A DNA stretch of 64,000 nucleotides from DATBVX01 sp963810775. GTDB lineage: Bacteria; Pseudomonadota; Gammaproteobacteria; Steroidobacterales; Steroidobacteraceae. The stretch is taken from contig CAWEOT010000015.1 in NCBI GenBank assembly GCA_963810775.1, positions 248,001 to 312,000 of the forward strand, written 5' to 3'. Both the position numbers and the translations under genes were made by a program. Positions 45,947 to 54,281 of the stretch are shown here, in pieces. Within the stretch, counting starts at the first letter, position 1, and each line of letters opens with the position of its first letter. A model generated the notes under the pieces. It had not been told where the DNA came from, did no database searches, and saw only the letters and a list, made by a program, of their open reading frames with translations.

Positions 45947-47478
45947 CGTCGCCACTCGTGAACAGAAGGGAACACCGTCAGGTTGCTGATCCCGGCGGCG
46001 CGGATGACGTGCGCCGTCTTGCCAGGGCCGCAAGCATGATGAACCGAGGCGGGCAAGCGTGACCAGAGCTGGCTGAATTGCGTGCCGCTCGCCCAATACA
46101 CGTGAGTGACCGTTGTGGGGTCCGGGATGGCCTGAGAACTCACCTCGGGCAATTGATAGGTGCCGATGACCTCGCCGGCCGGCCAATGATCAGCCGCGGC
46201 CGTGTGGCTCAAGACCTGCCATTGCGCCAGTGGCGGCAGACCGAGTACCGGCTCGCCGAGCGTGGAGTCGATCCACTCATAGCCGAGACCCTCTGCGCAG
46301 CCCTCGACCCAAACTCCCAGGCGCGCGAGGCGCCACCAGCTCGGAGTCCCGGAGGTCCAGACTCGATGCTTCGCGAGGCGTGCGGCCGCGTGCTTCGGCA
46401 GAGCGCGGCTGTGAGCGACAAAGACGGGAGCGGTACTGTCGCGAAACGCGGTGTCGACCGCTCGTGAAACTTCCGGTGCCGGAACGTCGCTCGGTTCCCG
46501 GGCGGTGAAGCCATCCCACGAGCGCACTGGCTTCTGTGGCGAATCCGGCATTCCGAGCCATGTCACCCGATCGAGTGGCTTGCCATCTTCGGCGACGCCT
46601 CGCACATAAAGCAGTGAACCAAAGGCGGGATGATCGATGCAGGTTGCGCCGAACCGCTGATGACACCCGCCGCCAAACTTCGCGAGGACCTCGCGCTCCG
46701 CGTTCACCAGGCGAGCGCTCGGGTCATGATTGAGAACCGCGAGTGTTGCGCGCGCGTCATCGGCGTCGCTTCGACACTCCACGGCTAGCGCACCCTGGCC
46801 GGGAGCGGAGGGACAATCGGGGAGCGGCAGAACCATCCAGCGAACGTTCTGCAACAATCGATTCAAGCGCGCGCGCCCACCTTCGGGCCGGGCGTCACGC
46901 CATAGCCTGATGAGACCTGCGAATGCGAGTACGACACCATCGAGATGTCGCGCACTGCCTTCGGGCTCATGCAGGCGGCCAAGTCGCGTGTCCACATTGC
47001 CACGGATCTCGACACACTCGACGTTCGATTTGCCATCGCCAGGAAGCGCCTGGGCGAGAAAGCGCGGAACGTTCTCGAGGCGGCGTGGAGCGGACGTGCC
47101 GATGCGCAGCGCCGCACCAGCCAGCAGGCGCTGCGGCACGTCGTCACGAAACACGACCACGTCACGCGGATTCTCGCGTTGCGGAATCGCGGCGAGCGCG
47201 ATGCCGGCCGGGCGTTCGAGACTCAGATCCTTGAGCGAGTGGACAGTGATATCGACGTCGCCGGCAAGCAGCGCAGCATCGATTTCGGCGGAGAAGAATT
47301 CCTTGCCCTCGACCTGGCTCAACGGCAGATCGGTGATGCGATCGCCGCGAGTCTCGATCGGGATCAGTTCAACGCGGGTGCCTGGCTTGAGCGCCTGAAT
47401 GCGCTCAGCGACCCACAGACTCTGCGCCCACGCGAGTGCCGATCGCCGCGTACCAAGGCGCAGCTTTCCCTGCAACAT
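45907..47478 (-). CDS. hemC: HemC-HemD fusion: hydroxymethylbilane synthase plus uroporphyrinogen-III synthase-like domain
   Basis: A 523-residue protein, far longer than stand-alone HemC (about 310). Residues 1-310 are porphobilinogen deaminase: LRLGTRRSALAWAQS, catalytic Asp84 in VHSLKDLS, arginine-rich IGTSAPRRLENV, CPSAPGQGALAVECR, and cofactor-attachment Cys272 in FGGGCHQRFGATC. The part after about 335 has alternating strands and helices ending in VHEWRRWLQ, consistent with a strongly diverged HemD; HemD is poorly conserved in general. The HemC half itself is a diverged type (PLSQVEGKEFFSAEI in place of the more usual GGKGLF type). ATG 47478 overlaps the hemA stop by 1 base. Confidence 0.85.
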   Translation of the reverse strand: MLQGKLRLGTRRSALAWAQSLWVAERIQALKPGTRVELIPIETRGDRITDLPLSQVEGKEFFSAEIDAALLAGDVDITVHSLKDLSLERPAGIALAAIPQRENPRDVVVFRDDVPQRLLAGAALRIGTSAPRRLENVPRFLAQALPGDGKSNVECVEIRGNVDTRLGRLHEPEGSARHLDGVVLAFAGLIRLWRDARPEGGRARLNRLLQNVRWMVLPLPDCPSAPGQGALAVECRSDADDARATLAVLNHDPSARLVNAEREVLAKFGGGCHQRFGATCIDHPAFGSLLYVRGVAEDGKPLDRVTWLGMPDSPQKPVRSWDGFTAREPSDVPAPEVSRAVDTAFRDSTAPVFVAHSRALPKHAAARLAKHRVWTSGTPSWWRLARLGVWVEGCAEGLGYEWIDSTLGEPVLGLPPLAQWQVLSHTAAADHWPAGEVIGTYQLPEVSSQAIPDPTTVTHVYWASGTQFSQLWSRLPASVHHACGPGKTAHVIRAAGISNLTVFPSVHEWRRWLQIEPAMHVTD

Positions 47479-48464
47479 CACGCACTGTGGGCAAAGAGCG
47501 AGAGGTCTTCCCAACCGTGCGCGACCCCGGCACCGCCACCGAGCCCGCGCAGTTGGGCGCGCTCTCGGCAGGCATTGCGGGCATGAAGCAGTTGAACGCG
47601 TCGCCGCTCGGAGTTGGCGGACTGTAGGGCAAAGAGGTCGGCGAGCGTCGCGAAACGATCAAGCTGGGCCCACAACGAATCGCCGGGCGTCAGCTTGCCG
47701 AGATGCAACAGGTGGCCGGACTTCGAATCGCGGTCTTTCCAGGCCTGCACGCGAACGAGGTCGCGCTCGCGATTTGGCGGAACGCACACCACGACATTGG
47801 TGGCCGTGCGCCAGGCGGCGAGTTCGGCAGCGAGCTCACTGCCGATGAGCTGAATCTGATCCGCGCGATCTGCCTGCCGCCGCAGCCCGGTCAGCAGCGC
47901 TGCCGCGCGCTCCGGCGTGCGATTCGCGATGTACAAGGGCCGGCCCGAGAGATAGGGGAGAATCGCAGCTGCCATCTCGCCGGCACCGATCAAGAGCGTG
48001 GGCTGCTCCGCATCCGCGCCAAGGAGTGCGCGCACCAGGCTCCCGTAGGTCGCTGCACCGAGGCCCGTGAGGTGGCGCGAGCGGATGTGCTTCACGTCCT
48101 CGAACAGTTTGCGCATCAGCGGATCAAGCTTGCGCGAGACCTCCGCATGCGCTGTACGAAACGTCTGCCAGCTCTGCTTGAACTGACCGAAGACTTCTGA
48201 CTCGCCCGGTACTTCGCTTTCCAGGCCACTCGCGATACGCAGCAGCAGATCGTAGGCATCGGTGCCGCGAAGCAACTCGACGCCATTCGGCACCGCCGAG
48301 TTCGCGCCCGAGAGATTTGAATCTGCGACGTGGGAAATCAGGAGACGGCGCAGGCAGGTCTCGATGCAGAAGCGCTCGTCACTGACAGCAAATGCTTCGA
48401 AGGCGCCGGCTGCAGGTTTGCCCTGCTTGCGCTGGTGAACGACGAGAAGCTGGTCGACGACCAT
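47478..48464 (-). CDS. hemA: Divergent short glutamyl-tRNA reductase
   Basis: A 328-residue HemA-like protein; common HemA proteins have about 420 residues. It keeps the NADPH-domain pattern LIGAGEMAAAILPYL and the linker segment SGLESEVPGESEVFGQFKQS, which corresponds to GLES-VLGE-QILGQ in classical HemA. The catalytic Cys appears to be Cys37 in IETCLRRLL, where the usual motif is TCNR; the Asn and the following acidic residue are changed. The C-terminal dimerisation domain is reduced. It is the first gene of the operon and provides glutamate-1-semialdehyde for HemL. Activity is likely from context but not certain. Confidence 0.82.
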   Translation of the reverse strand: MVVDQLLVVHQRKQGKPAAGAFEAFAVSDERFCIETCLRRLLISHVADSNLSGANSAVPNGVELLRGTDAYDLLLRIASGLESEVPGESEVFGQFKQSWQTFRTAHAEVSRKLDPLMRKLFEDVKHIRSRHLTGLGAATYGSLVRALLGADAEQPTLLIGAGEMAAAILPYLSGRPLYIANRTPERAAALLTGLRRQADRADQIQLIGSELAAELAAWRTATNVVVCVPPNRERDLVRVQAWKDRDSKSGHLLHLGKLTPGDSLWAQLDRFATLADLFALQSANSERRRVQLLHARNACRERAQLRGLGGGAGVAHGWEDLSLFAHSA

Positions 48465-48570
48465 GCGCGCATGCTACGAGCCGGCCTGTCGCAGCGTGTC
48501 ATGCGAATGTCAGTCCGCGTGCGCAAATCCTCATTTCCGACGGCATGTTGCGCTCGGAAGCTGAGTCAAT

Positions 48571-48585
48571 TGAGAATGATTCCCA
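48571..48585. promoter_or_regulatory. Fur-box-like operator at the heme operon promoter
   Basis: TGAGAATGATTCCCA matches 12 of 14 defined positions of the classical TGATAATNATTATCA Fur site. It lies about 7-21 bp downstream of the predicted transcription start of hemA, a position where bound Fur would block elongation or RNA polymerase entry. Confidence 0.7.
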
Positions 48586-48597
48586 ACAAGGCGTTAC

Positions 48598-48626
48598 TCT
48601 ATAGATACGGAAGCGGCATGCATCAA
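48598..48626 (-). promoter_or_regulatory. Heme operon promoter
   Basis: On the minus strand TTGATG, exactly 17 bp, TATAGA. It begins 13 bp past the MAPEG stop and points toward hemA, leaving a leader of about 125 bases that contains the Fur-box-like site. Confidence 0.7.
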
Positions 48627-48638
48627 GTCAGGTAAGCG

Positions 48639-49038
48639 CTACAGCAGCGCGCGCATGAGCAGTGCAATGCCGAGTGCGAATCCGCCGAGGTAGGTACCCA
48701 TTGCACCGACCGCACGCAGGGGGTGCGGCGGCCCGTTGAAGTTGGCTGTCATCAGCATGCCCATCGCATGCAATACCCGGCTGATCGTGATGATGACGAC
48801 TACCCAGGTGATCCAGCCGCCCGCACCCGACATCAGGAAGTAGAGAAACAGCGCCACGAAAATCGGCACGTATTCGGCTGCATTGCCATGTGCGCGGACG
48901 GCTTTGCTCAGCGGGCCCGACGGATCATTACCCGTGCCAATCCCGGTTTTCGTACGCCCACGCGTCATCGACACATGCAAAGACAACGCGAAGTACAAGA
49001 TCACCAGCGATGGCAGAGCAAATCAGGTAAGCGTTCAT
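48639..49038 (-). pseudogene. MAPEG-family membrane protein, interrupted by a +1 frameshift
   Basis: The body of the protein (HVSMTRGRTKTGIGTGNDP, AVRAHGNAAEYVPIFVALFL and two further helices) reads from a GTG at 49004. The first half-helix, MNAYLICSAIAG, reads in another frame from ATG 49038, which has a perfect AAGGAGG site and overlaps an upstream stop codon. Dropping one base near 49002 joins the two into a normal-length MAPEG protein of about 132 residues. Members conjugate glutathione or leukotrienes, or are uncharacterised. Either it is a broken gene, or translation begins at the weak GTG. Confidence 0.75.
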
Positions 49039-49175
49039 TCGTCCTCCTTGCACGGCGCGCAGCGCCTCGGTGTCAGAGTTTGCTGGCGTGCCTCGAGCTG
49101 CTCGGTACACAAGCCCCAACCTTCGTGAAAGCCCATCTTTTCGTGCGCCTCGCGGTCGGCAACTGACCTAATGAT
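49035..49175 (-). pseudogene. C-terminal remnant of a probable SRPBCC/AHSA1-type gene
   Basis: The end of a minus-strand frame reads VADREAHEKMGFHEGWG, then LCTEQLEARQQTL and stops in an ATGA overlap with the MAPEG start. The EGWG-x(4)-LEA pattern is typical of the C-terminal helix of SRPBCC/AHSA1-like proteins. Upstream of about 49175 in this frame nothing resembles the rest of the domain, so the 5' part seems lost. It lies beside a tRNA-Ser gene. The family call is tentative. Confidence 0.4.
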
Positions 49176-49310
49176 GCACGCGCGCGGTGCACTTTGTCCT
49201 GCCGCCCAGGTCCTCAAAGCAAGGACGAGCGACGCACGTGCGAACCGCATGTGCGGGTGATCACTCGGCGAGGGGATGATGGTAGGATGCGCCGCCACAA
49301 CGCCCGGACC

Positions 49311-49400
49311 GGAGAGGTGGCAGAGCGGTTGAATGCACCGGTCTTGAAAACCGGCAACCCCTTACGGGGTTCGGGAGTTCGAATCTCCCCCTCTCCGCCA
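49311..49400 (+). tRNA. tRNA-Ser (anticodon TGA)
   Basis: A 90-base class II tRNA. The acceptor stem pairs GGAGAGG with CCTCTCC, the anticodon stem is CCGGT/ACCGG around the loop CTTGAAA, the long variable arm is the hairpin AACCCC/GGGGTT, and GTTCGAATC forms the T loop. CCA is encoded. A TAGGAT at 49283-49288 may be its -10 box. Confidence 0.97.
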
Positions 49401-49440
49401 GAATCTGCGAATCACAGCCTGACATCACTGGGACTCAAAA

Positions 49441-50958
49441 ATGGATGCAGCAAGGATAGGCCGCACGAACGCACTCGTATTCGTCGCGGCGCTCGCGATT
49501 TGGGCGCGACCGGCAGTCGCCGCAGAAGAGCATTCCCATCCGCCACCGGAGAAACTGGGAAGCGTTGCCTTCGAGACCTCGTGCTCACCGGAGGTCAAAG
49601 CCACCTTCAACAGAGCGGTCGCGTTGCTGCACTCGTTTGCGTTTGATGCGTCTGAGCAGGCGTTCCGCGACGTAGCGCGCACCGATCCTAAGTGCGCCAT
49701 GGCGCATTGGGGCATTGCACTTTCCTATTACCATCCTTTGTGGGAGCCACCTGATGCGGCACATCTGCAACAGGGACGGGCAGAGATCGATGCAGCCCGC
49801 GCGCTGGACGCGACTCCGCGCGAGGTGGCATTCATCGAGGCCGCTGCCGCTTACTACGGAGATTCCAAGGAGCGGTCATACCCCGATCGTGCCCGCGCCT
49901 ATGAGCAAGCGATGGGAGAGGTTGCCGCACGCCATCCGCAGGATGATGAAGCGCAGATCTTCCACGCGTTATCGCTCCTGGGGACGGCATCACCAACCGA
50001 TCGGACCCATACCAAACAGAAACAGGCGGGCCAGATCCTCGAGCCGCTCTATCGAAAGTATCCGGATCATCCCGGGCTCGCTCACTACTTGATTCACGCC
50101 TACGACAGCACTGAGCTGGCTTCGCGCGGCCTCGAGCCTGCACGCGCGTATTCGCAAATCGCGCCCTCAGTGCCACATGCGCTCCACATGCCATCGCATA
50201 TCTTTACGCGGCTCGGACTTTGGGAGGATTCCATAGCATCGAATCTCGCGGCGCGACAGGCAGCTCACGAGCAGGGCGATGTTGGTGAGGAACTGCACTC
50301 GATGGACTATCTCACCTACGCTTATTTGCAACTCGGACGGTTCGATGACGCCAAGGGAATTGTGCGCGATGTCGCGGCAAGAACTTCGCTGTCAGCGGCC
50401 GAGTTCAAGACTGGCTATGCGGCCAATGTCATGCCGGTACGCGTCGCGATCGAAGGGGGCGACTGGTCAGGTGCCGCCAACTTGCAGCCGCTTGCCGGCT
50501 CCATGCCGCAGACTGCCGCCATTGTCTATTGGGCTCGTGCTGTCGGACGGGCACGTGACAGCGGCCCGCACGAGACGGCGGCTGATATTGCGAAGATCAA
50601 GGACTGCAAGGAGAAGCTGCAGGCCACGGGCAACACCTACTGGGCGACTCAGGCCAGCATTCTCGAGCAGGAAGCCCGCGCGTGGACCGCGGTGGCCACG
50701 GGTGATCCCGAGAGCGGGATCACGCTCATGCGTGGTGCCGCAGACCAGGAAGATTCGGTCGAAAAGCTTCCCCTTACCCCGGGGCCAATCGTTCCTGCGC
50801 GCGAGCAACTGGGAGAGATTCTGCTGACTGCCGGGCAGCCCGCCGCCGCGCTCCGCGAATTTGAGGCTGCGCTGCAAGCTGCTCCAGGACGTCGCGGTGC
50901 AATTCTGGGGTCTCAACGTGCACAAAAGGATCTAAAGTCTTCGAATGCATCACCGTGA
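49441..50958 (+). CDS. Exported TPR-repeat protein
   Basis: A 505-residue protein with an export signal ending in PAVAAEEHS and several TPR-like helical pairs, for example FNRAVALLHSFAFDASEQAF, PKCAMAHWGIALSYYHPLW and a C-terminal unit GEILLTAGQPAAALREFEAA. The histidine-rich start of the mature part and the PHALHMPSHIFTRLGLWEDS block are conserved in a family of uncharacterised proteobacterial TPR proteins. No enzymatic motif is seen. It starts 40 bp after the tRNA. Confidence 0.85.
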   Translation: MDAARIGRTNALVFVAALAIWARPAVAAEEHSHPPPEKLGSVAFETSCSPEVKATFNRAVALLHSFAFDASEQAFRDVARTDPKCAMAHWGIALSYYHPLWEPPDAAHLQQGRAEIDAARALDATPREVAFIEAAAAYYGDSKERSYPDRARAYEQAMGEVAARHPQDDEAQIFHALSLLGTASPTDRTHTKQKQAGQILEPLYRKYPDHPGLAHYLIHAYDSTELASRGLEPARAYSQIAPSVPHALHMPSHIFTRLGLWEDSIASNLAARQAAHEQGDVGEELHSMDYLTYAYLQLGRFDDAKGIVRDVAARTSLSAAEFKTGYAANVMPVRVAIEGGDWSGAANLQPLAGSMPQTAAIVYWARAVGRARDSGPHETAADIAKIKDCKEKLQATGNTYWATQASILEQEARAWTAVATGDPESGITLMRGAADQEDSVEKLPLTPGPIVPAREQLGEILLTAGQPAAALREFEAALQAAPGRRGAILGSQRAQKDLKSSNASP

Positions 50959-51102
50959 CCCCGCCCACGTTGACGCCCGGCGTTACTACTCGACGCAACG
51001 ATCGAACAGCCCACCGATGTCCTCGTCGAGACGCCCGCGCCTTCCTGGTGCAGGCGAGGCGAGGAGGGCGCCCCGGGCCCGATTCAGACGATCCGGGGAA
51101 TC

Positions 51103-53253
51103 CTAGAAAGTTGCGATGACCGAAACCCGCGCCGCACGCGGTGAGCCGGGCGTGATGTTCGTATTGTTATTCGCGGACGCGAAATATTCCTCGTCGAAGA
51201 GATTCTCGATGTTGAGCTGCGCGCGCAGGCGTGAGTTCGGCACGAAGAAAACTGCGGCATCGACTCGTGTGAACGCCGGGAGCGTGACATTCACTGCAGG
51301 CGTTGCGATGTTCTCGGTCGCGGCGAGCATGCTGCCCCGATTGATGATGCCGAGCCCGACACCCCACATTGGATTGAAATCGTATCGGTTCCACAATGAG
51401 AAGGTATTCTCGGGCAGCGCCCCCAACTTTGCTCCCTTCAGGACCGTCGCGGTCTGATTGCTGACGATCTCGCCGTCCTGATACGCATACGCACCCATCA
51501 CGCTCCACGAGTTGGTGATGTTGCCAGCAATGCCGAGTTCGACTCCCTGCACGCGCTGACCGTCGACCAGGATCGAACGCGTGGCATCGAGAGGATCCGC
51601 GATGGCAACGTTGGTCCGCTCGAGGCGATAGACGGCGGCCGTGAAGGCAAGACCCGGCACGACATCCCACTTTGCTCCCACCTCGTAGTTTGTGAACTCT
51701 TCAGGGTCGAGCGCCTCATTCGAGAGATTGAGCGAGGAAAGCTGTGCGCCCGCGCGCGGCTGATACGAGAGGCTGTAGCTCGCGTACAGCGAAAGCGGCT
51801 CCACGGGCTTGTAGACCAGTCCGGCTCGCGGCGAGATCAAGCCGTCATCACTGTTGAACGTCGTGCTCGAGCGGTGGTTGTCAAAATCCATCTGGAAATT
51901 GTCGTAGCGCAGCCCCAGGGTTGCGAGCCAGCGCGGCGAGAACTCAATCTGGTCCTGCACGTAGGCGGCCGCGATAGTCGCGACACCGTGGTTATCCGCA
52001 TCTGTTGCACTTTGTCGAAAGCTGACCGGCAACGTCGTCCGCGGATCGCTCACCGGCACGACGACAAACGTCGTCGTCGGACTGATCGTGTCGAAGAAGC
52101 CCGTATTGCGGAAGTTGTCAGTGACCTGACGACCGAGTTCCACGCCTGCGAGCAGTGAATGCTTGACGGCGCCGGACTCGAGCGAAAACAGCAGGTCGGT
52201 CTGGTTGAAGAAGTTATCGCGCTGCATGGCATTGTTGTACGCGACGATCTGCACATTGGAACCGGTCACATCCACGACGCCCGGATACACGTTCTGGTAG
52301 AACTTGTCGTAGTTGCCGTAGCGGGTTCGATTGCGCAGCGTGACGCCCTCGCCGAACTGGTGCTCGAATAGAGCGCTAGCGGCCTTCACAGTCGAATGCG
52401 TCTCGCTCTGCGCTGGATCGCCGAAAAACTCGGAGGGATCGGTCTCCAGGGGGCGCCCTGCGAATGACGATACGCCACGATCTGCCGTGCGCTCGTCGTG
52501 AAAGTATTCGGCGCCGACTGAAAAAAGCGTTGCCTCACTGAAGCGGAAAGTCATCGTGGGGTTGACTCCATAGCGCTTGAGGCTTACGTCGTCCCGATAC
52601 GTATCGCTGTCTTCGAACATCGCGTTGAGACGCAGCGCGACGGAGGCGTTGAACGGCTGATTCAAGTCGAGTGCAATGCGTCCGTTGTCGTAGGAGCCGC
52701 CTTGCAGCGCCGCGGATCGATACGTATCGAACCCGGCCTGCTTGCTCACGCGATTGATGACACCACCCACGCCGCCGCGGCCGAAGAGCATCCCATTCGG
52801 ACCCTTGAGGGCCTCGACCCGCTCGATGTTGTACAAGTCGCGGTAGTACTCGACGTCATCGCGCAGGCCGTCGATGAACAGATCTCCAGAAGTGCTGCTG
52901 CCCCGGAACACCGGGTTGTCGCGATTGCCTTCGCCTTGCGCGATGCCGATCCCCGGCACGTAGCGCACCACGTCGGCGAGGTTTTGCATGTTCTGGTCAT
53001 CTATCAACTTGCGCGTCACCACCGTGACTGAGGTCGGCTCGTCACGTAGCAACGTATCGGTGCGCAGGGAGGTGCTGGTCTGCGCCTCGTAGGTGTCCGG
53101 TTCATCGGCGGAAACCCTTACCTTGGGCAAGGTCTTGGGCGCGGCGGTCGCCGGAGCCGAATCAGGCGCGTTCTGCGCGAACGCCAGTACTGACGTCAGC
53201 GCTGCAGCTACGCCCGCGATGGTCGGTACACGAGTACGGCTGAGGCGAGTCAT
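51103..53253 (-). CDS. TonB-dependent siderophore receptor (catecholate type)
   Basis: About 716 residues. An export signal ends near VLAFAQNAP; the plug domain has TSVTVVTRKLIDDQNMQNL, VVRYVPGIGIAQGEGNRDN, LFIDGLRDDVEYYRDLYNIE and VEALKGPNGMLFGRGGVGG, all typical of Fiu/CirA/FhuE-like siderophore receptors; the barrel ends in an aromatic residue (VSVIATF). ATG 53253 is preferred over GTG 53262 because it is closer to the GGGGTGG stretch. A Fur-box-like site is 37-51 bp upstream, so the gene is probably iron-repressed. Confidence 0.93.
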   Translation of the reverse strand: MTRLSRTRVPTIAGVAAALTSVLAFAQNAPDSAPATAAPKTLPKVRVSADEPDTYEAQTSTSLRTDTLLRDEPTSVTVVTRKLIDDQNMQNLADVVRYVPGIGIAQGEGNRDNPVFRGSSTSGDLFIDGLRDDVEYYRDLYNIERVEALKGPNGMLFGRGGVGGVINRVSKQAGFDTYRSAALQGGSYDNGRIALDLNQPFNASVALRLNAMFEDSDTYRDDVSLKRYGVNPTMTFRFSEATLFSVGAEYFHDERTADRGVSSFAGRPLETDPSEFFGDPAQSETHSTVKAASALFEHQFGEGVTLRNRTRYGNYDKFYQNVYPGVVDVTGSNVQIVAYNNAMQRDNFFNQTDLLFSLESGAVKHSLLAGVELGRQVTDNFRNTGFFDTISPTTTFVVVPVSDPRTTLPVSFRQSATDADNHGVATIAAAYVQDQIEFSPRWLATLGLRYDNFQMDFDNHRSSTTFNSDDGLISPRAGLVYKPVEPLSLYASYSLSYQPRAGAQLSSLNLSNEALDPEEFTNYEVGAKWDVVPGLAFTAAVYRLERTNVAIADPLDATRSILVDGQRVQGVELGIAGNITNSWSVMGAYAYQDGEIVSNQTATVLKGAKLGALPENTFSLWNRYDFNPMWGVGLGIINRGSMLAATENIATPAVNVTLPAFTRVDAAVFFVPNSRLRAQLNIENLFDEEYFASANNNTNITPGSPRAARVSVIATF

Positions 53254-53289
53254 GGCCACCACCCCGAGACGAGCTATTGTTAATACGAA

Positions 53290-53304
53290 TAGGAATGATT
53301 CTCA
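53290..53304. promoter_or_regulatory. Fur-box-like operator for the siderophore receptor
   Basis: TAGGAATGATTCTCA matches 10 of 14 defined positions of the Fur consensus and shares the GAATGATTC core with the site at the heme operon. It sits just upstream of the receptor start in the divergent intergenic region. Confidence 0.65.
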
Positions 53305-53411
53305 ATAATCTTAGCTCCTGTCCAGAGCCGTTTGCAAGGTGCCCGTCAGCGCGCGGTCAAATTACTTTGAAGTCGTCAGCACACACTCGACCTGGGTTTG
53401 AGAGGAGTGTC

Positions 53412-54246
53412 ATGGATAGGTATCAGCTCATCGGTCCAGCAGCTGCGGGTTTGCTCCTCGCATGTTTCCTCGCCGGATGCGCAGCGAACCCACCGCCGAC
53501 ACAGGCGAGCATCTCGGCAGCAATCACATCACCCGAGAACACCGAGTGGACACTCGTGCGGCTCGGAGAGCAGCCGGTAACGACCGGCGATCAGCAGCGC
53601 TCCCCTAACTTGAAGTTGAGTTCGGCGGACAAGCGGGTATCGGGTTCGGGCGGCTGCAATCGGTTTACGGGCAGTTACACGCTCGACAGGCGATCGGCTC
53701 AAGTTCGGGCAACTCGCCGGCACGATGATGGCGTGTCTGCAGGGGATGGAGCAGGAACAGGCGTTTCATAAAGCGCTCGGGAATGTCGCGGGCTGGCGCA
53801 TCACGGACCAGAGGTTGGAGCTTGTGGATGCGAGCGGCAAATCATTGGCGCAATTCGCGAGAGCGGAGCGGACGACCGCGTCCGGTCTCGGCGGCTCCTC
53901 CTGGCAGCTCGTCCAGTTCCGGGGCGGTGACGACGAGACCCTGACGCCAGACGACAAGGCAAAGTACACGATCGCCTTCAACGCCGACGGAAGTCTGACC
54001 ACTCGTATCGACTGCAATCGGGGTCGCGGCACATGGAAGGCGACCGGGCCTCAGCTCGAACTCGGCCCGCTCGCGCTAACGCGTGCTATGTGTCCGCCCG
54101 GGTCCTTGCACGATCAGATCGTCAAGCAGTGGCCGTACGTGAGGTCGTACGTCATCAAGGGCGGGCACCTGTTTCTTTCGCTGATGGCGGACGGTGGTAT
54201 CTACGAGTTCGAGCCTGCCGGTAATCACGACTCGCCTCCACCATAG
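53412..54246 (+). pseudogene. Two-META-domain lipoprotein, interrupted by a +1 frameshift
   Basis: The 5' part encodes a lipoprotein signal (LLLACFLAGC, lipobox LAGC) and the start of a META/HslJ-like domain (TEWTLVRLGEQPV, GSGGCNRFTGSYTLD). From 53689 the protein continues in another frame (GDRLKFGQLAGTMMACLQGM) and includes a second META domain (SSWQLVQFRGGDDETLTP, DCNRGRGTW, LALTRAMCPPGSL). Removing one base near 53688 restores one polypeptide of about 277 residues. META domains occur in heat- and novobiocin-resistance proteins. GAGAGGAG precedes the ATG at 53412. Confidence 0.85.
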
Positions 54247-54281
54247 GACTCCGCAACCAAATCTCCGCTACAGTTGGCGCC

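Noticed and set aside
50959..51102. Possible terminator (CCCCGG/CCGGGG) between the TPR gene and the siderophore receptor
   Set aside because: The stem is only about six pairs with a long loop and no T tract, too weak to call.
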